A stretch of DNA of 64,000 nt from Citrobacter freundii (GTDB lineage: Bacteria; Bacteroidota; Bacteroidia; Chitinophagales; Chitinophagaceae): contig QFQQ01000043.1 in assembly GCA_003243445.1 (NCBI GenBank), positions 32,850 through 96,849 of the forward strand, read 5' to 3'. The position numbers and the translations under genes were made by a program. Each line of letters opens with the position of its first letter. Positions within the stretch are counted from its first letter, which is position 1. The notes beneath the pieces were generated by a model. It made no database searches. It had not been told where the DNA came from and worked only from the letters and a program-made list of their open reading frames with translations. Below are positions 42,578 to 50,953 of the stretch, in pieces.

Positions 42578-43162
42578 GGACCGCAGACCGCGGACCGCGG
42601 ACGGTCGTTTGAAATTGTAGTTTAAAATTGTTTGGATGAGCAGGGGAAGCCAAGTCTATGTCTTGCTAGACCTGGGACTGTTGGTAGATTATGATATTTG
42701 ATGTTATTTGAGTGGCAGAAAAAATACCCATGTCATTCAAGTTTGAAAAACTGGAGGTCTGGCAGTCGGCCTTAAATTTTGCCAATGATGTTCATTTGCT
42801 CACAAGAAGTTTTCCTAAGGAGGAAATGTTCTCACTCTCCTCACAATTTAAAAGAGCTGCAGATTCCATCTCGTTAAATATAGCAGAAGGTTCAACCGGA
42901 TTATCTGATGCGGAACAAAGAAGATTTATTAGTTATGCAATTCGCTCAATTACAGAATGTGTTAACTGTCTGCATTTGAGCAGAGCCAGGCAATATATAA
43001 CTGAGGAAATATTTAATTCATTCTATCAACGGGCAGAACTGCTGTTTAAAAGAATCAACCGGTTCAAAAATACGCTAGGATAAAAAGGCGCGATCGATCT
43101 TCTTCTATACCTAAGAAAGATCAGAAGAAAAACGACCGTCTGCGGTCCGCGGTCTGCGGTCC
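42578..43162. mobile_element. IVS-like element: inverted heptamer arms around an S23-type gene
   Basis: Left arm 42578-42610 and right arm 43130-43162 match as inverted repeats in 32 of 33 positions; each is a run of 7-bp words (GGACCGC, AGACCGC, GGACCGC). They enclose 519 nt with a hairpin (42650-42675, 8 of 9 pairs) and the four-helix-bundle gene. The element fits exactly between the stop codons of the flanking DUF6702-like and CBS-protein genes. 23S rRNA intervening sequences have the same plan: complementary ends and an internal S23 gene. Mobility is inferred, not shown; no target duplication is seen. Confidence 0.5.
42730..43083 (+). CDS. Four-helix-bundle protein (S23/23S rRNA IVP family)
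   Basis: A 117-residue protein of the S23/IVP family (related to the DGR accessory protein Avd). The family signature is complete: FKFEKLEVWQSALNF, FPKEEMFSLSSQFKRAADSI, SLNIAEGSTGLSDAEQRRFI and SYAIRSITECVNCLHLSRA, predicting four helices. ATG 42730 starts just before the conserved FEKLEVWQ; a GTG at 42712 would add six residues. The family forms basic pentameric barrels and its role in chromosomal copies is unknown. There is no reverse transcriptase or rRNA nearby, so neither DGR nor rRNA IVS context applies. Confidence 0.9.
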   Translation: MSFKFEKLEVWQSALNFANDVHLLTRSFPKEEMFSLSSQFKRAADSISLNIAEGSTGLSDAEQRRFISYAIRSITECVNCLHLSRARQYITEEIFNSFYQRAELLFKRINRFKNTLG

Positions 43163-43172
43163 ATCGTCCATC

Positions 43173-44465
43173 CTACTCCTCCATCTCATCCCTCAACGTC
43201 TTACTCAGCTTCACCAGCACCTTATCAATCCTATGCCCATCCATATCCATGATCTCTAATGTAAAGCCCTTCCATTCCAGTTTATCTCCCGTGTGTGGGA
43301 TGCGTTCCAGTTCGTGCAATACGAATCCCGCCAGGGTATCAAATTCCTGTTCGCCTTCATTCATCCATTCTGCTTTTTCAAAACGGGTGAGGAAGTCATA
43401 GAAAGGGATTTGTGCATCGACAAGGAATGTTCCGTCTTCGCGTTCGATGATCTCATAATCGGGCACATCAGGCTGGGGCATGTCACCGATGATGGCTTCG
43501 AGAATGTCGTTCAGCGTGATCATGCCGAGGATGGTGCCGTATTCGTCAACAATAAAGCAGGAGTGGAGTTTGGACTGTTTGAACTTTTCCATTACCTGGA
43601 AAGCGGTATTGTTTTCCGGAACGAATAAAGCGGGCTGCATCAGTTCGCGGAAAGGTCTGTCGTCCGGACTAACGTAAAGGTCCTTGATCGATACAACGCC
43701 TTTGATATTGTCGATCTCGCCATCGCAGATCGGATAGATCGAATGCGGCTCATTGGTGATCTTTTCCTTGATCATTTCTTCTGTTTCATCGACGTTAAAC
43801 CAGATGATATCACTGCGGTGCGTCATCAGGGAAGTGATATTGCGGTCACTCAAGTGAAATACGCGTTCGATGATCTCCTGTTCGGTCTCTTCGATGGTTC
43901 CCTGTTCAGTGCCTTCGCTGATGATGGCTTTGATCTCTTCTTCCGTCAATGAATTGTCGGCCGGTTTCAGCCCGAAAATATTTACGATCAGATTGCTTGA
44001 TTTGCTGAGCAGCCAGATGAACGGGTGTGTGATCAGGCTGAGTATACGCATTGGTTTGGCTACAGCCTTGGCAATGCCTTCGGGTTTGGTCATGCCGAGC
44101 CGTTTCGGTACCAGTTCTCCAAAGATGATCGAGAAATAGGTGACGATAATAACCACGATCGCTGTTGCGATGCCTTTGCTGTAAGGGGCAACGAGCGGAT
44201 AATGTTTAAGAAATTCGGCAAAATCATCCGTGATCTTTTCACCGGAGTAAATACCGGTGAGGATACCGATCACCGTGATCCCCATTTGAACTGTTGAGAG
44301 GAAAGTTTCTGGTTTATTTGCGAGGTTCAGTGCTTCGCGCGCGTCTTTATCTCCTTTACCTGCCTGTGCTTCGAGCCTGGATTTCCTGGCGGAAACCAGG
44401 GCAATTTCAGCCATCGAAAAAAGCCCGTTTAGCAGGATCAGACCTGCTAATATCAATATTTCCAT
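43173..44465 (-). CDS. CNNM/CBS/CorC_HlyC transporter-associated protein
   Basis: A membrane protein of 430 residues of the hemolysin-C/CorC-like family. The DUF21/CNNM transmembrane domain (~1-190; ILLNGLFSMAEIALVSARKS, YFSIIFGELVPKRLG) is followed by a CBS pair (~205-325; VFHLSDRNITSLMTHRSDI, FIVDEYGTILGMITLNDIL) and a C-terminal CorC_HlyC domain (~345-430; DTLAGFVLHELERIPHTGD). Members are linked to Mg2+/Co2+ export. Its start overlaps the stop of the PAP2 gene in TAATG, so translation is coupled. Confidence 0.92.
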   Translation of the reverse strand: MEILILAGLILLNGLFSMAEIALVSARKSRLEAQAGKGDKDAREALNLANKPETFLSTVQMGITVIGILTGIYSGEKITDDFAEFLKHYPLVAPYSKGIATAIVVIIVTYFSIIFGELVPKRLGMTKPEGIAKAVAKPMRILSLITHPFIWLLSKSSNLIVNIFGLKPADNSLTEEEIKAIISEGTEQGTIEETEQEIIERVFHLSDRNITSLMTHRSDIIWFNVDETEEMIKEKITNEPHSIYPICDGEIDNIKGVVSIKDLYVSPDDRPFRELMQPALFVPENNTAFQVMEKFKQSKLHSCFIVDEYGTILGMITLNDILEAIIGDMPQPDVPDYEIIEREDGTFLVDAQIPFYDFLTRFEKAEWMNEGEQEFDTLAGFVLHELERIPHTGDKLEWKGFTLEIMDMDGHRIDKVLVKLSKTLRDEMEE

Positions 44466-45091
44466 TAAGAGGATACTGTTGGTTGTGTCCCGAAGATAGC
44501 GATTCCGAACCGGTTATTATACATCGAACCGGTGAATGTACCGATAAGCAGGCCCAGCAAGGCTCCGCCGAGGATATCGAGTGGATAATGCACGCCGACG
44601 TAGATCTGTGCGTAGGAGATCAGTCCCGCCCAGACCCAGCCGATCAGGGACCACTTCTTCAGCCAGTGCCGGGTTGTGACATAGAAAAAAGTCCCCATAC
44701 CAAAGTGGTTGGCTGCATGATTCGACGTAAAACTGAACCCGGTCGAACAATGATCCACCAGCAACCGCACATGCATGAAGAAGTCCGGATCATTGCATGG
44801 CCTCAGCCGGTTGAAATTGTGTTTGAAACCATAATTACCTATCAGATCTGTTAACGAAACGGTGACGATAAAAAACACGATCCACCACGCGCCCTTGCCC
44901 TTAAAATTCAGCAACGCAAACACGATCAGGAACAGATACAGCGGGATCCAATGATTCGACTCGCGCATGAACGGCAGTATCTCATCAAACACACGGTTCG
45001 TCATCACGCTATTGATCTGAATGAACAGCCATTGATCTGCTTTCTCGATATGTTCCCAGAAGGAGGAGGCGAGGAGGTGCATAGGGTTCAA
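44465..45091 (-). CDS. PAP2-family membrane phosphatase
   Basis: A 208-residue integral membrane phosphatase, possibly acting on undecaprenyl or lipid phosphates. Motifs: KHNFNRLRP (KX6RP), FTSNHAANHFG (canonical PSGH, here TSNH) and AQIYVGVHYPLDILGG (canonical SRX5HX3D; the Arg is replaced by Gln). Catalytic His in motifs 2 and 3 are retained. Five to six hydrophobic segments. Altered motifs 2 and 3 suggest changed activity or a subtype. It is translated together with the CBS/CorC gene downstream (TAATG overlap). Confidence 0.85.
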   Translation of the reverse strand: MNPMHLLASSFWEHIEKADQWLFIQINSVMTNRVFDEILPFMRESNHWIPLYLFLIVFALLNFKGKGAWWIVFFIVTVSLTDLIGNYGFKHNFNRLRPCNDPDFFMHVRLLVDHCSTGFSFTSNHAANHFGMGTFFYVTTRHWLKKWSLIGWVWAGLISYAQIYVGVHYPLDILGGALLGLLIGTFTGSMYNNRFGIAIFGTQPTVSS

Positions 45092-45131
45092 AAATAGGGA
45101 ATTATCATTTAGGAACGAGGAGACTGATTGG

Positions 45132-45262
45132 GGATCGATGTTGGATGTTCGATGGTCGATGTTCGACTTTCAAGTTGAAGTTTCGTCCTAAAACTCGATC
45201 ATCGAACTAGTCGGGGACGCTTCGATTCAGCATCCCACCATCGAACATCGACCATCGATCCT
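45132..45262. repeat. Heptamer inverted repeat (GATGKTC word)
   Basis: Left arm ~45133-45167 and right arm ~45229-45262 of GATGTTG/GATGTTC/GATGGTC words between the divergent PAP2 and LTA-synthase-like genes. Both arms have the GATGGTCGATGTTCG order. It lies where promoters for both genes are expected. Confidence 0.8.
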
Positions 45263-45322
45263 GACCGCTCCGCCCTTTCGCCCTTGCACATTTCCTCAAA
45301 ATCCTCTTGCTTTGCATTGCCC

Positions 45323-47296
45323 ATGCTAAAACGCTACAAAGTTCCCAAGACGATCCTTTGGGTGATCAACCTGTTTGTCATATTCTTCCTGATATTCACC
45401 ATTTTCAGGCTGGCAACCTATTTTGCGTTCAAACCGGAGGGGCTGAGTTTTGGGGACCTGGTGCCTTCTTTTCTGATGGGGATACAATATGATCTGAGAT
45501 GGATCGCAATCATCCTGTTTCCGGTGGTGTTGCTGAGTTTGTGGCCGCAGTTCTCGCCGTTCTATTCCGCATTGAATAAAAAATGGTGGACATGGTACCT
45601 GGTCATTGTTACTTTTATTGTGTTCTTTTTCTTTGCGGCTGATTTTGGCAGTTTCTCTTATAACCGCACAAGGCTGGATGCCGGCGCAATGAACTTTGTG
45701 GAAGACCCGGGGATCTCACTGAAAATGATGTGGCAGACGTATCCGCTTTTCTGGATGATACTGGGCTTGCTGGTGGCGGTGCTATTGTTCCGCTGGATGT
45801 ATCACCAAAGTCACTGGCGGGTAATTGCGCGGACGGATGGATTGAAGATCCCCTATAACCGCAAATTCTTTGTGGCAAGCCTGGTGGTATTGAGCATGTT
45901 CGTATATGGAAGGTTTGCGCGTACGCCACTTACCTGGAAGCAAAGTTTTGCATTCCAGGATAATTTTAAATCTTACCTGGCATTGAATCCGCTGCAAAAT
46001 TTTTTTACCACACTTGGTTTGCGGCGTCCTGTATTCAATGAATCGAAGGCCCGTGAGGTGTTCCCGCTGATGGCAAAGTGGATGCCGTTCCCTGATAAAA
46101 ATGGTTTTTCTTACCGCCGTGTTGTTTCCCCGGGCAGCAATGCACTGGAAAGCCGGCCCAATGTAGTGCTGGTTGTCTGTGAATCATTCAGCATGTATAA
46201 GAGCTCGATGAGCGGCAATCCGCTGAATACAACGCCGTTCTTCGATTCACTCAGCAGGCAGGGAATATTTTTTGAAAAATGTTTTTCCCCGCATTTCTCC
46301 ACCGCAAGAGGTTTGTTCGCGATCATCACCGGCATACCAGACGCGCAATTGTTCAAGTTCTCTACCCGCAATCCGCTGGCGATAAAACAGCATACGATCA
46401 TTGACAATTTCGAGGGATACAGCAAACATTATTTTCTGGGAGGAAGCCCGGGCTTCAACAATTTTGAAGGACTTGTACAGAATATCGACAGCCTGCAAAT
46501 GCATACGGAGGGTAGTTTCCGTGCGCCCAAAGTAAATGTGTGGGGTATCAGCGATAAAGATCTTTTCCTCGAAGCCAACGACGCTTTCAGAAAAGAAACA
46601 AGACCGTTCTTTTCGATCATCCAGACTTCGGACAATCACCGTCCTTATATGATCCCGCCCAGTGATACAGATTTTGTGCAGAAAGAATTGCAGGAGGAAG
46701 AACTGGCGCGTTATGGGTTTGAATCAGTGCAGGAGTTCAATACATTCCGTTATTCCGACTATTGCTTCAGGAAATTTATCGAAGCCGCACAAAAGGAAGA
46801 ATACTTTCACAATACCATTTTCATTTTTATAGGCGATCATGGTGTGGCAGGCAATGCTGGCTCTATGTATCCGGCGGCTTGGACCGATCAGCGCCTGACG
46901 GATGAACATGTGCCGTTGCTTTTTTATGCTCCTTATTTACTCAAACCCCAACGCAGACCCGAAGTGGTATCACAGATAGATGTATTACCAACGGTTGCAG
47001 GAATGATCCAGCAGCCATATGTGAACACCACACTGGGCCGTGATCTGCTTGACCCCGCCAAGAAAAACAACTTCGCATTCATCACCAACACCGCCGGGAA
47101 GATCGGCATGGTGACAGATGAGTTTTACTTTATCAAGAACCTGAATTTCCAGGATGAACAGTTGGTGCCGGTGGCTTATAATGGAAGGGCTTATTCAAAA
47201 GCACAGCGGGATTCCATACAAAGTAAAATGTCGGCGGTGACGTCGGCGTTTTTTGAAACGGCGAGGTATATGATTATGAATAATCAGAAGGATTAG
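45323..47296 (+). CDS. LTA synthase-like membrane sulfatase-family enzyme
   Basis: A 657-residue inner-membrane protein with ~5 N-terminal transmembrane helices (~12-190) and a periplasmic alkaline-phosphatase/sulfatase-fold domain (~270-640). The metal and nucleophile sites are visible: VVLVVCESFSMYKSS (metal-binding Glu), CFSPHFSTARGLFA (nucleophile Ser or Thr), SDNHRPYM, and FIFIGDHGVAGN (Asp-His). Family members transfer phosphoglycerol or phosphoethanolamine; in a Gram-negative this probably modifies a periplasmic glycan or lipid. ATG 45323 (MLKRYKVPKTIL) is used; 13 upstream in-frame residues look non-coding. Confidence 0.85.
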   Translation: MLKRYKVPKTILWVINLFVIFFLIFTIFRLATYFAFKPEGLSFGDLVPSFLMGIQYDLRWIAIILFPVVLLSLWPQFSPFYSALNKKWWTWYLVIVTFIVFFFFAADFGSFSYNRTRLDAGAMNFVEDPGISLKMMWQTYPLFWMILGLLVAVLLFRWMYHQSHWRVIARTDGLKIPYNRKFFVASLVVLSMFVYGRFARTPLTWKQSFAFQDNFKSYLALNPLQNFFTTLGLRRPVFNESKAREVFPLMAKWMPFPDKNGFSYRRVVSPGSNALESRPNVVLVVCESFSMYKSSMSGNPLNTTPFFDSLSRQGIFFEKCFSPHFSTARGLFAIITGIPDAQLFKFSTRNPLAIKQHTIIDNFEGYSKHYFLGGSPGFNNFEGLVQNIDSLQMHTEGSFRAPKVNVWGISDKDLFLEANDAFRKETRPFFSIIQTSDNHRPYMIPPSDTDFVQKELQEEELARYGFESVQEFNTFRYSDYCFRKFIEAAQKEEYFHNTIFIFIGDHGVAGNAGSMYPAAWTDQRLTDEHVPLLFYAPYLLKPQRRPEVVSQIDVLPTVAGMIQQPYVNTTLGRDLLDPAKKNNFAFITNTAGKIGMVTDEFYFIKNLNFQDEQLVPVAYNGRAYSKAQRDSIQSKMSAVTSAFFETARYMIMNNQKD

Positions 47297-47342
47297 GGTG
47301 TGTTGGTTGACCGTTGACCGTTGTCCGTTGATCGTTGTCCGG
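47296..47342. repeat. Heptamer repeat, single arm (GTTGTCC word)
   Basis: GTTGACC, GTTGACC, GTTGTCC, GTTGATC, GTTGTCC in tandem directly after the LTA-synthase-like stop codon. Same word as at 4738-4866; no inverted partner nearby. Confidence 0.7.
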
Positions 47343-47384
47343 ATGGGGTTGATGTATAATATAGAGATAGTGCGATCGTAGTAG

Positions 47385-47730
47385 GTTGTGCGTAGTCTCC
47401 TGATTTGATGTATGGTTGAACTTGACGTTTAACGGTCGATACAGGGTACTTCCTCTCCCACAATTAAAATTCAATGCCGTTTAGTTAAGCGCCTGGCGTA
47501 GGGCCCCCTCTAAATCTCCCCCCAAGGGGGAGACTTCGAACATTCTTTTTAAATCTAGTATCGAGACTTTTGGACATTAATATTCTATATCTGGTTACAG
47601 TTCTTTTATCAGACTGTTCCAAGTCTCCCCCTTGGGGGGAGATTTAGAGGGGGCCCTACGCCGGGCGAGCGAACAGCTTCCCGTTAACTAAACGACATTG
47701 AATTTTAATTGTGGGAAAGGAGTGCGCGAT
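47385..47730. repeat. Modular palindromic element with 41-bp perfect core
   Basis: Border GTTGTGCGTAGTCTC (47385-47399), then inverted border arms at ~47448-47489 and 47684-47730 (both with ATTAAAATTCAATG and TTTAGTTAA). The core arms 47496-47536 and 47621-47661 are perfectly complementary over 41 bp and hold AAATCTCCCCCCAAGGGGG. The loop is 84 nt. The borders are shared with 38533-38751, the core is not. It is the main content of the 498-nt gap between convergent genes. Confidence 0.88.
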
Positions 47731-47794
47731 CGATTGGCTGCTGAAAGTGTCTTCCCCATGTTCTCCTGGCCGTTGTTGAATGTCATCAAAGATC

Positions 47795-48538
47795 CTATCT
47801 TTTCTCCGCCACCACCACCATTCTCGGTGCTTCTTTCAGGTCATACGCGTTCAGCGAATAATTCCCGAAAACCTCTTTCACCTGCATTTTCTGAAATGCA
47901 AGCATTTCGGTGAAGTCTCCGAGGGAGAGCTTTGCCTGTTCGAAGATGAATTCTTTTGGTTGCTGCAGACCGGGAGCGTCGACAGTGATCCTGTGGAGGA
48001 AATGCGTTTCGTTTTGTGTCAACCCGAACCGGTAAGTGGTTTGGTGGATGGTTTGGGTGAAATTGAACTCGGCTGGCCGTTGTTCTATATAATAGGTGTT
48101 CGGATAATCGATCACAAAAAGGCCTTTGGATTGAAGGCTGGAGGCGATGGTACGGAAGGCGGCCTCGTTTTCCCGGCGGGTGCGGTAGTAGCCAAAACCG
48201 TCGCCGATATTGAGGGCTACATGAAAATAGTTGCCCCAGAAGGGCAGGCGGATATCGTGCTGATAGAACTCAGGGTTGTTCTGTTCGCGTTTCAGCGCCC
48301 AGTCGATATTGGTGGTTGACATGTCCACTCCGGTAACGTCAAAGCCCAGCGAAGTGAGGTGCATACTGTTGATGCCCTGGCCGCAGGCGCTATCCAGCAC
48401 ACGGCTTCCTTTTTTAGGGCGAAGATGTTGAACCAGTTGATTGATAAATGCTTGTGTCTGCTTCTCCTTTCTGTCGGCCCAAAAATTATGGAACAGCGGC
48501 GAACTGAGCCATTCCAGGTATGCCAGATTTTTTTCCAT
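47795..48538 (-). CDS. Class I SAM-dependent methyltransferase
   Basis: A 247-residue methyltransferase. Motif I is SRVLDSACGQGINSMHLTSL (~44-63), with an Ala-Cys in place of the usual Gly-Cys; VTGVDMSTTNIDWALKR (motif II) and NIGDGFGYYRTRRENEAAF (~112) follow. The C-terminal half (~150-247) is a beta-rich substrate domain (FLHRITVDAPGLQQPKEFIF). The substrate is unknown; the pattern is like the small-molecule methyltransferase group next to SmtA/UbiE. Convergent with the LTA-synthase-like gene and divergent from glmM. Confidence 0.8.
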   Translation of the reverse strand: MEKNLAYLEWLSSPLFHNFWADRKEKQTQAFINQLVQHLRPKKGSRVLDSACGQGINSMHLTSLGFDVTGVDMSTTNIDWALKREQNNPEFYQHDIRLPFWGNYFHVALNIGDGFGYYRTRRENEAAFRTIASSLQSKGLFVIDYPNTYYIEQRPAEFNFTQTIHQTTYRFGLTQNETHFLHRITVDAPGLQQPKEFIFEQAKLSLGDFTEMLAFQKMQVKEVFGNYSLNAYDLKEAPRMVVVAEKR

Positions 48539-48593
48539 GTTTTTCTTTAAACAAATGTAAGGAGGGAACCGTAAGAGGTGCTTGTTAAAACCT

Positions 48594-48601
48594 TATTTTT
48601 G
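48594..48601 (+). promoter_or_regulatory. Possible -7 box of glmM
   Basis: TATTTTTG matches TAnnTTTG, 86 nt before the glmM start; no TTG at the expected -33 distance. Confidence 0.3.
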
Positions 48602-48686
48602 CCTGTCTGCAAACGCGCAGGAATAACCCGTTATAGCTTTAGCGAAGGCGGACTGAGCATTAAACCTTAATAAATCTCTTTACACT

Positions 48687-50063
48687 GTGGCATTGATCAA
48701 AAGCATATCCGGGATACGGGGAACGATTGGAGGAAGACCCGGAGAGAACCTGACTCCAGTAGATGTTGTGAAGTTTACGGCAGCTTTCGGTACTATTATT
48801 TCCAATAAAAAACAGACGAAAGTGGTGATAGGCCGGGACGGGCGTATCAGCGGAGCGATGGTGCGGGACCTTGTAGTGAGCACGCTGACCGGTCTTGGCA
48901 TCGATGTGATCGATCTTGGATTGTCCACTACACCTACGGTTGAGATCGCGGTGAAAATGGAGAAAGCCGATGGCGGTATTATTCTCACCGCCAGCCATAA
49001 TCCCAAAGAATGGAACGCGCTGAAATTGTTGAACAGCGAAGGCGAATTCATTTCCGCCGAAACCGGTGCGAAAGTGCTGGAACTGGCAGCCGCAGATGAT
49101 TTTACTTTTTCCAGTGTTGACAAACTTGGAACAGTGACCGTCAACGATACTTATCTTCAGAAACATATCGATGCGATCCTGGCTTACCCGCTGGTCAAGC
49201 CTGACCTGATCGCAAAGAAGAACCTGAAAATAGTGGTAGACGCGGTGAATTCCACCGGTGCCATTTTCGTTCCTGCTTTATTAAAGGCATTGGGCGTGGA
49301 GAACGTGGTGGTATTAAATGAAGAAGTGACCGGCCGTTTCGCACACAATCCGGAACCTTTACCTGAGCATCTCAGCCAGCTGAGCAATGAAGTGGTAAAA
49401 CAAAAGGCAGATCTTGGTATCGCTGTTGACCCTGATGTCGACCGTCTTGCATTCGTTTGTGAAGATGGCAGCATGTTCGGCGAAGAATATACGCTGGTTG
49501 CTGTTGCCGATTATATCCTGACCCACCGCAAGGGAAATACGGTCAGCAACATGAGCAGCACCAAGGCGTTGAAAGAAGTTACCCTGAAACATGGTGGTGA
49601 ATATTTTCCTTCTGCAGTGGGGGAAGTGAATGTGGTAAATAAAATGAAGGAGCAGACCGCGGTGATCGGTGGTGAAGGCAATGGCGGCATTATTGTTCCC
49701 GATTTTCACTATGGCCGAGATGCGCTTATCGGCATTGCGCTCTTCCTTACGCATCTGGCAAGCCATAAGAATGGCATGCGCTCACTGCGTTCGCATTATC
49801 CCGATTACTTTATTTCAAAAAATAAAATCGAACTCGAAAAAGGAATCGATGTTCAATCCATCTTTGAAAAGATCCGAAAGAAATACCAGCGCAATCCCGT
49901 CAATACCGATGACGGCTTAAAGATCGAATTTGATAACGACTGGGTGCATCTGCGCACATCCAATACAGAACCGATTATCCGCATTTATGCAGAGAGCGAT
50001 TTCGAATCGAAAGCAAATAATATTGCGACGAGGTTGATGCAGGATATAAAGGAGTTTGCGTAG
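48687..50063 (+). CDS. glmM: Phosphoglucosamine mutase
   Basis: Phosphohexomutase interconverting glucosamine 6- and 1-phosphate for UDP-GlcNAc, peptidoglycan and LPS. Motifs in order: IGRDGRISG (~47-55), the phosphoserine loop LTASHNPKEWNALK with Ser103, metal-binding DPDVDRLAF (~247-255), GGEGNGGII (~330, sugar-binding) and the phosphate loop RTSNTEPIIR (~424-433). Length 458. The start is GTG 48687 (MALIKSISGIRGT); the conserved SGIRG follows seven residues later and no ATG is upstream. Assigned to GlmM over phosphomannomutase by overall likeness to Bacteroidetes enzymes; the latter cannot be excluded. Confidence 0.85.
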   Translation: MALIKSISGIRGTIGGRPGENLTPVDVVKFTAAFGTIISNKKQTKVVIGRDGRISGAMVRDLVVSTLTGLGIDVIDLGLSTTPTVEIAVKMEKADGGIILTASHNPKEWNALKLLNSEGEFISAETGAKVLELAAADDFTFSSVDKLGTVTVNDTYLQKHIDAILAYPLVKPDLIAKKNLKIVVDAVNSTGAIFVPALLKALGVENVVVLNEEVTGRFAHNPEPLPEHLSQLSNEVVKQKADLGIAVDPDVDRLAFVCEDGSMFGEEYTLVAVADYILTHRKGNTVSNMSSTKALKEVTLKHGGEYFPSAVGEVNVVNKMKEQTAVIGGEGNGGIIVPDFHYGRDALIGIALFLTHLASHKNGMRSLRSHYPDYFISKNKIELEKGIDVQSIFEKIRKKYQRNPVNTDDGLKIEFDNDWVHLRTSNTEPIIRIYAESDFESKANNIATRLMQDIKEFA

Positions 50064-50067
50064 GAAT

Positions 50068-50184
50068 GACCGCCGACGGCCGACCGCGGACAGCCGACGT
50101 GATCCTGATAACGTAATTGATAAAATCATCGAAGTGGTTCTTCGATGATTTTTTGTTTGTGCAATTGCGGCCGTTTGCTGGTGG
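50068..50184. repeat. Composite repeat with terminator, copy 1 (after glmM)
   Basis: GACCGCC/GACGGCC/GACCGCG heptamer arm (50068-50098), then a 61-nt core (50101-50161) that recurs at 50775-50835 with about 54 of 61 bases identical. The core contains AATCATCGAAG/CTTCGATGATT (11-bp stem) and a T tract, i.e. a terminator for glmM at 50124-50157. A decayed inverted arm reaches the stop codon of the next gene. Confidence 0.8.
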
Positions 50185-50697
50185 TCATTTCCCCTGTTCG
50201 CCACGTGTCACCGCAAGCCGGTTCTTCACAAACTCAACAAAGTCGGTCTTCTCCTGTGCTGTTTGAAATGCTCTGTCAGGAATAATGTATCCAGAATATC
50301 CATCGAGGAAAATGTACACGGCTTTTTTGGATACGCCTACTCGGGAAACGGCCTGCCATCTGGTTTGGGAAGTTGAATACCAGTCAGAACTCGAGAAATG
50401 CTCTTCAGTAAATTCAACTGTTTTATAACATAACATGGGGCCGTTTTCCTTGAATTGTTTTGCTGCCCTGGTCAACTGACTGCGTGTGGAAAAGATCATG
50501 AGACCGAGGAAGACGGCAGAAAACAGAACATTTTGCCATATCTCAAATTTAAGAGTATCTCCAATTACTAAATTGATCAGAAGAAGGATTATGACCAAAG
50601 AAATAATACTTCCGCGTATTCTTTTCGACATGTAGTTGTATATAAAGAAATCTACAAAGTCTTTCCTGTTAAGCTCGAAGGAAAATGAAAATTTCAT
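50185..50697 (-). CDS. YcxB-like membrane protein
   Basis: A 170-residue protein with two adjacent hydrophobic segments (~25-75: SIISLVIILLLINLVIGD and WQNVLFSAVFLGLMIF) and a C-terminal soluble domain. The domain contains TVEFTEEHFSSSD, RWQAVSRVGVSKKAVYIFLD and YIIPDRAFQTAQEKTDFVEF, the usual YcxB-like C-terminal pattern. ATG 50697 (MKFSFSFELNRKDF) is chosen; 9 upstream codons look like spacer. Function unknown. It lies between the two copies of a 61-nt direct repeat. Confidence 0.75.
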   Translation of the reverse strand: MKFSFSFELNRKDFVDFFIYNYMSKRIRGSIISLVIILLLINLVIGDTLKFEIWQNVLFSAVFLGLMIFSTRSQLTRAAKQFKENGPMLCYKTVEFTEEHFSSSDWYSTSQTRWQAVSRVGVSKKAVYIFLDGYSGYIIPDRAFQTAQEKTDFVEFVKNRLAVTRGEQGK

Positions 50698-50752
50698 GAT
50701 TGTGTGTTGAGGTAAATGTAGCAAGGAAAGTTGGGGTTTGCAAGAGGGGAGA

Positions 50753-50876
50753 GACGACGGCCGACCGCCGACATGGTCCTGGTAACGTAATGAATAAGAT
50801 CATCGAATTGTTTCTTCGATGATTTTTTGTTTGTGTAATAATGAGCGACCGTCAGCGGTCTGCCGTCGGCGGTCAT
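50753..50876. repeat. Composite repeat with terminator, copy 2 (before alcohol dehydrogenase)
   Basis: Left heptamer arm 50753-50772, core 50775-50835 with hairpin and T tract on the plus strand, right inverted heptamer arm 50847-50876 (GACCGTC...GGCGGTC). Unlike copy 1, no plus-strand gene precedes it, so its terminator has no evident client; it looks like a duplicated cassette. Confidence 0.8.
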
Positions 50877-50953
50877 CCCACTCCCTTACTTATTAGTTCT
50901 CTCAAAACTCCCCCCTTCCCTAACTTCGCCTCCTAATCTAAAAACACACATTT

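Noticed and set aside
42578..43162. Diversity-generating retroelement, because the S23 family includes Avd
   Set aside because: There is no reverse transcriptase, template repeat or variable repeat anywhere near.
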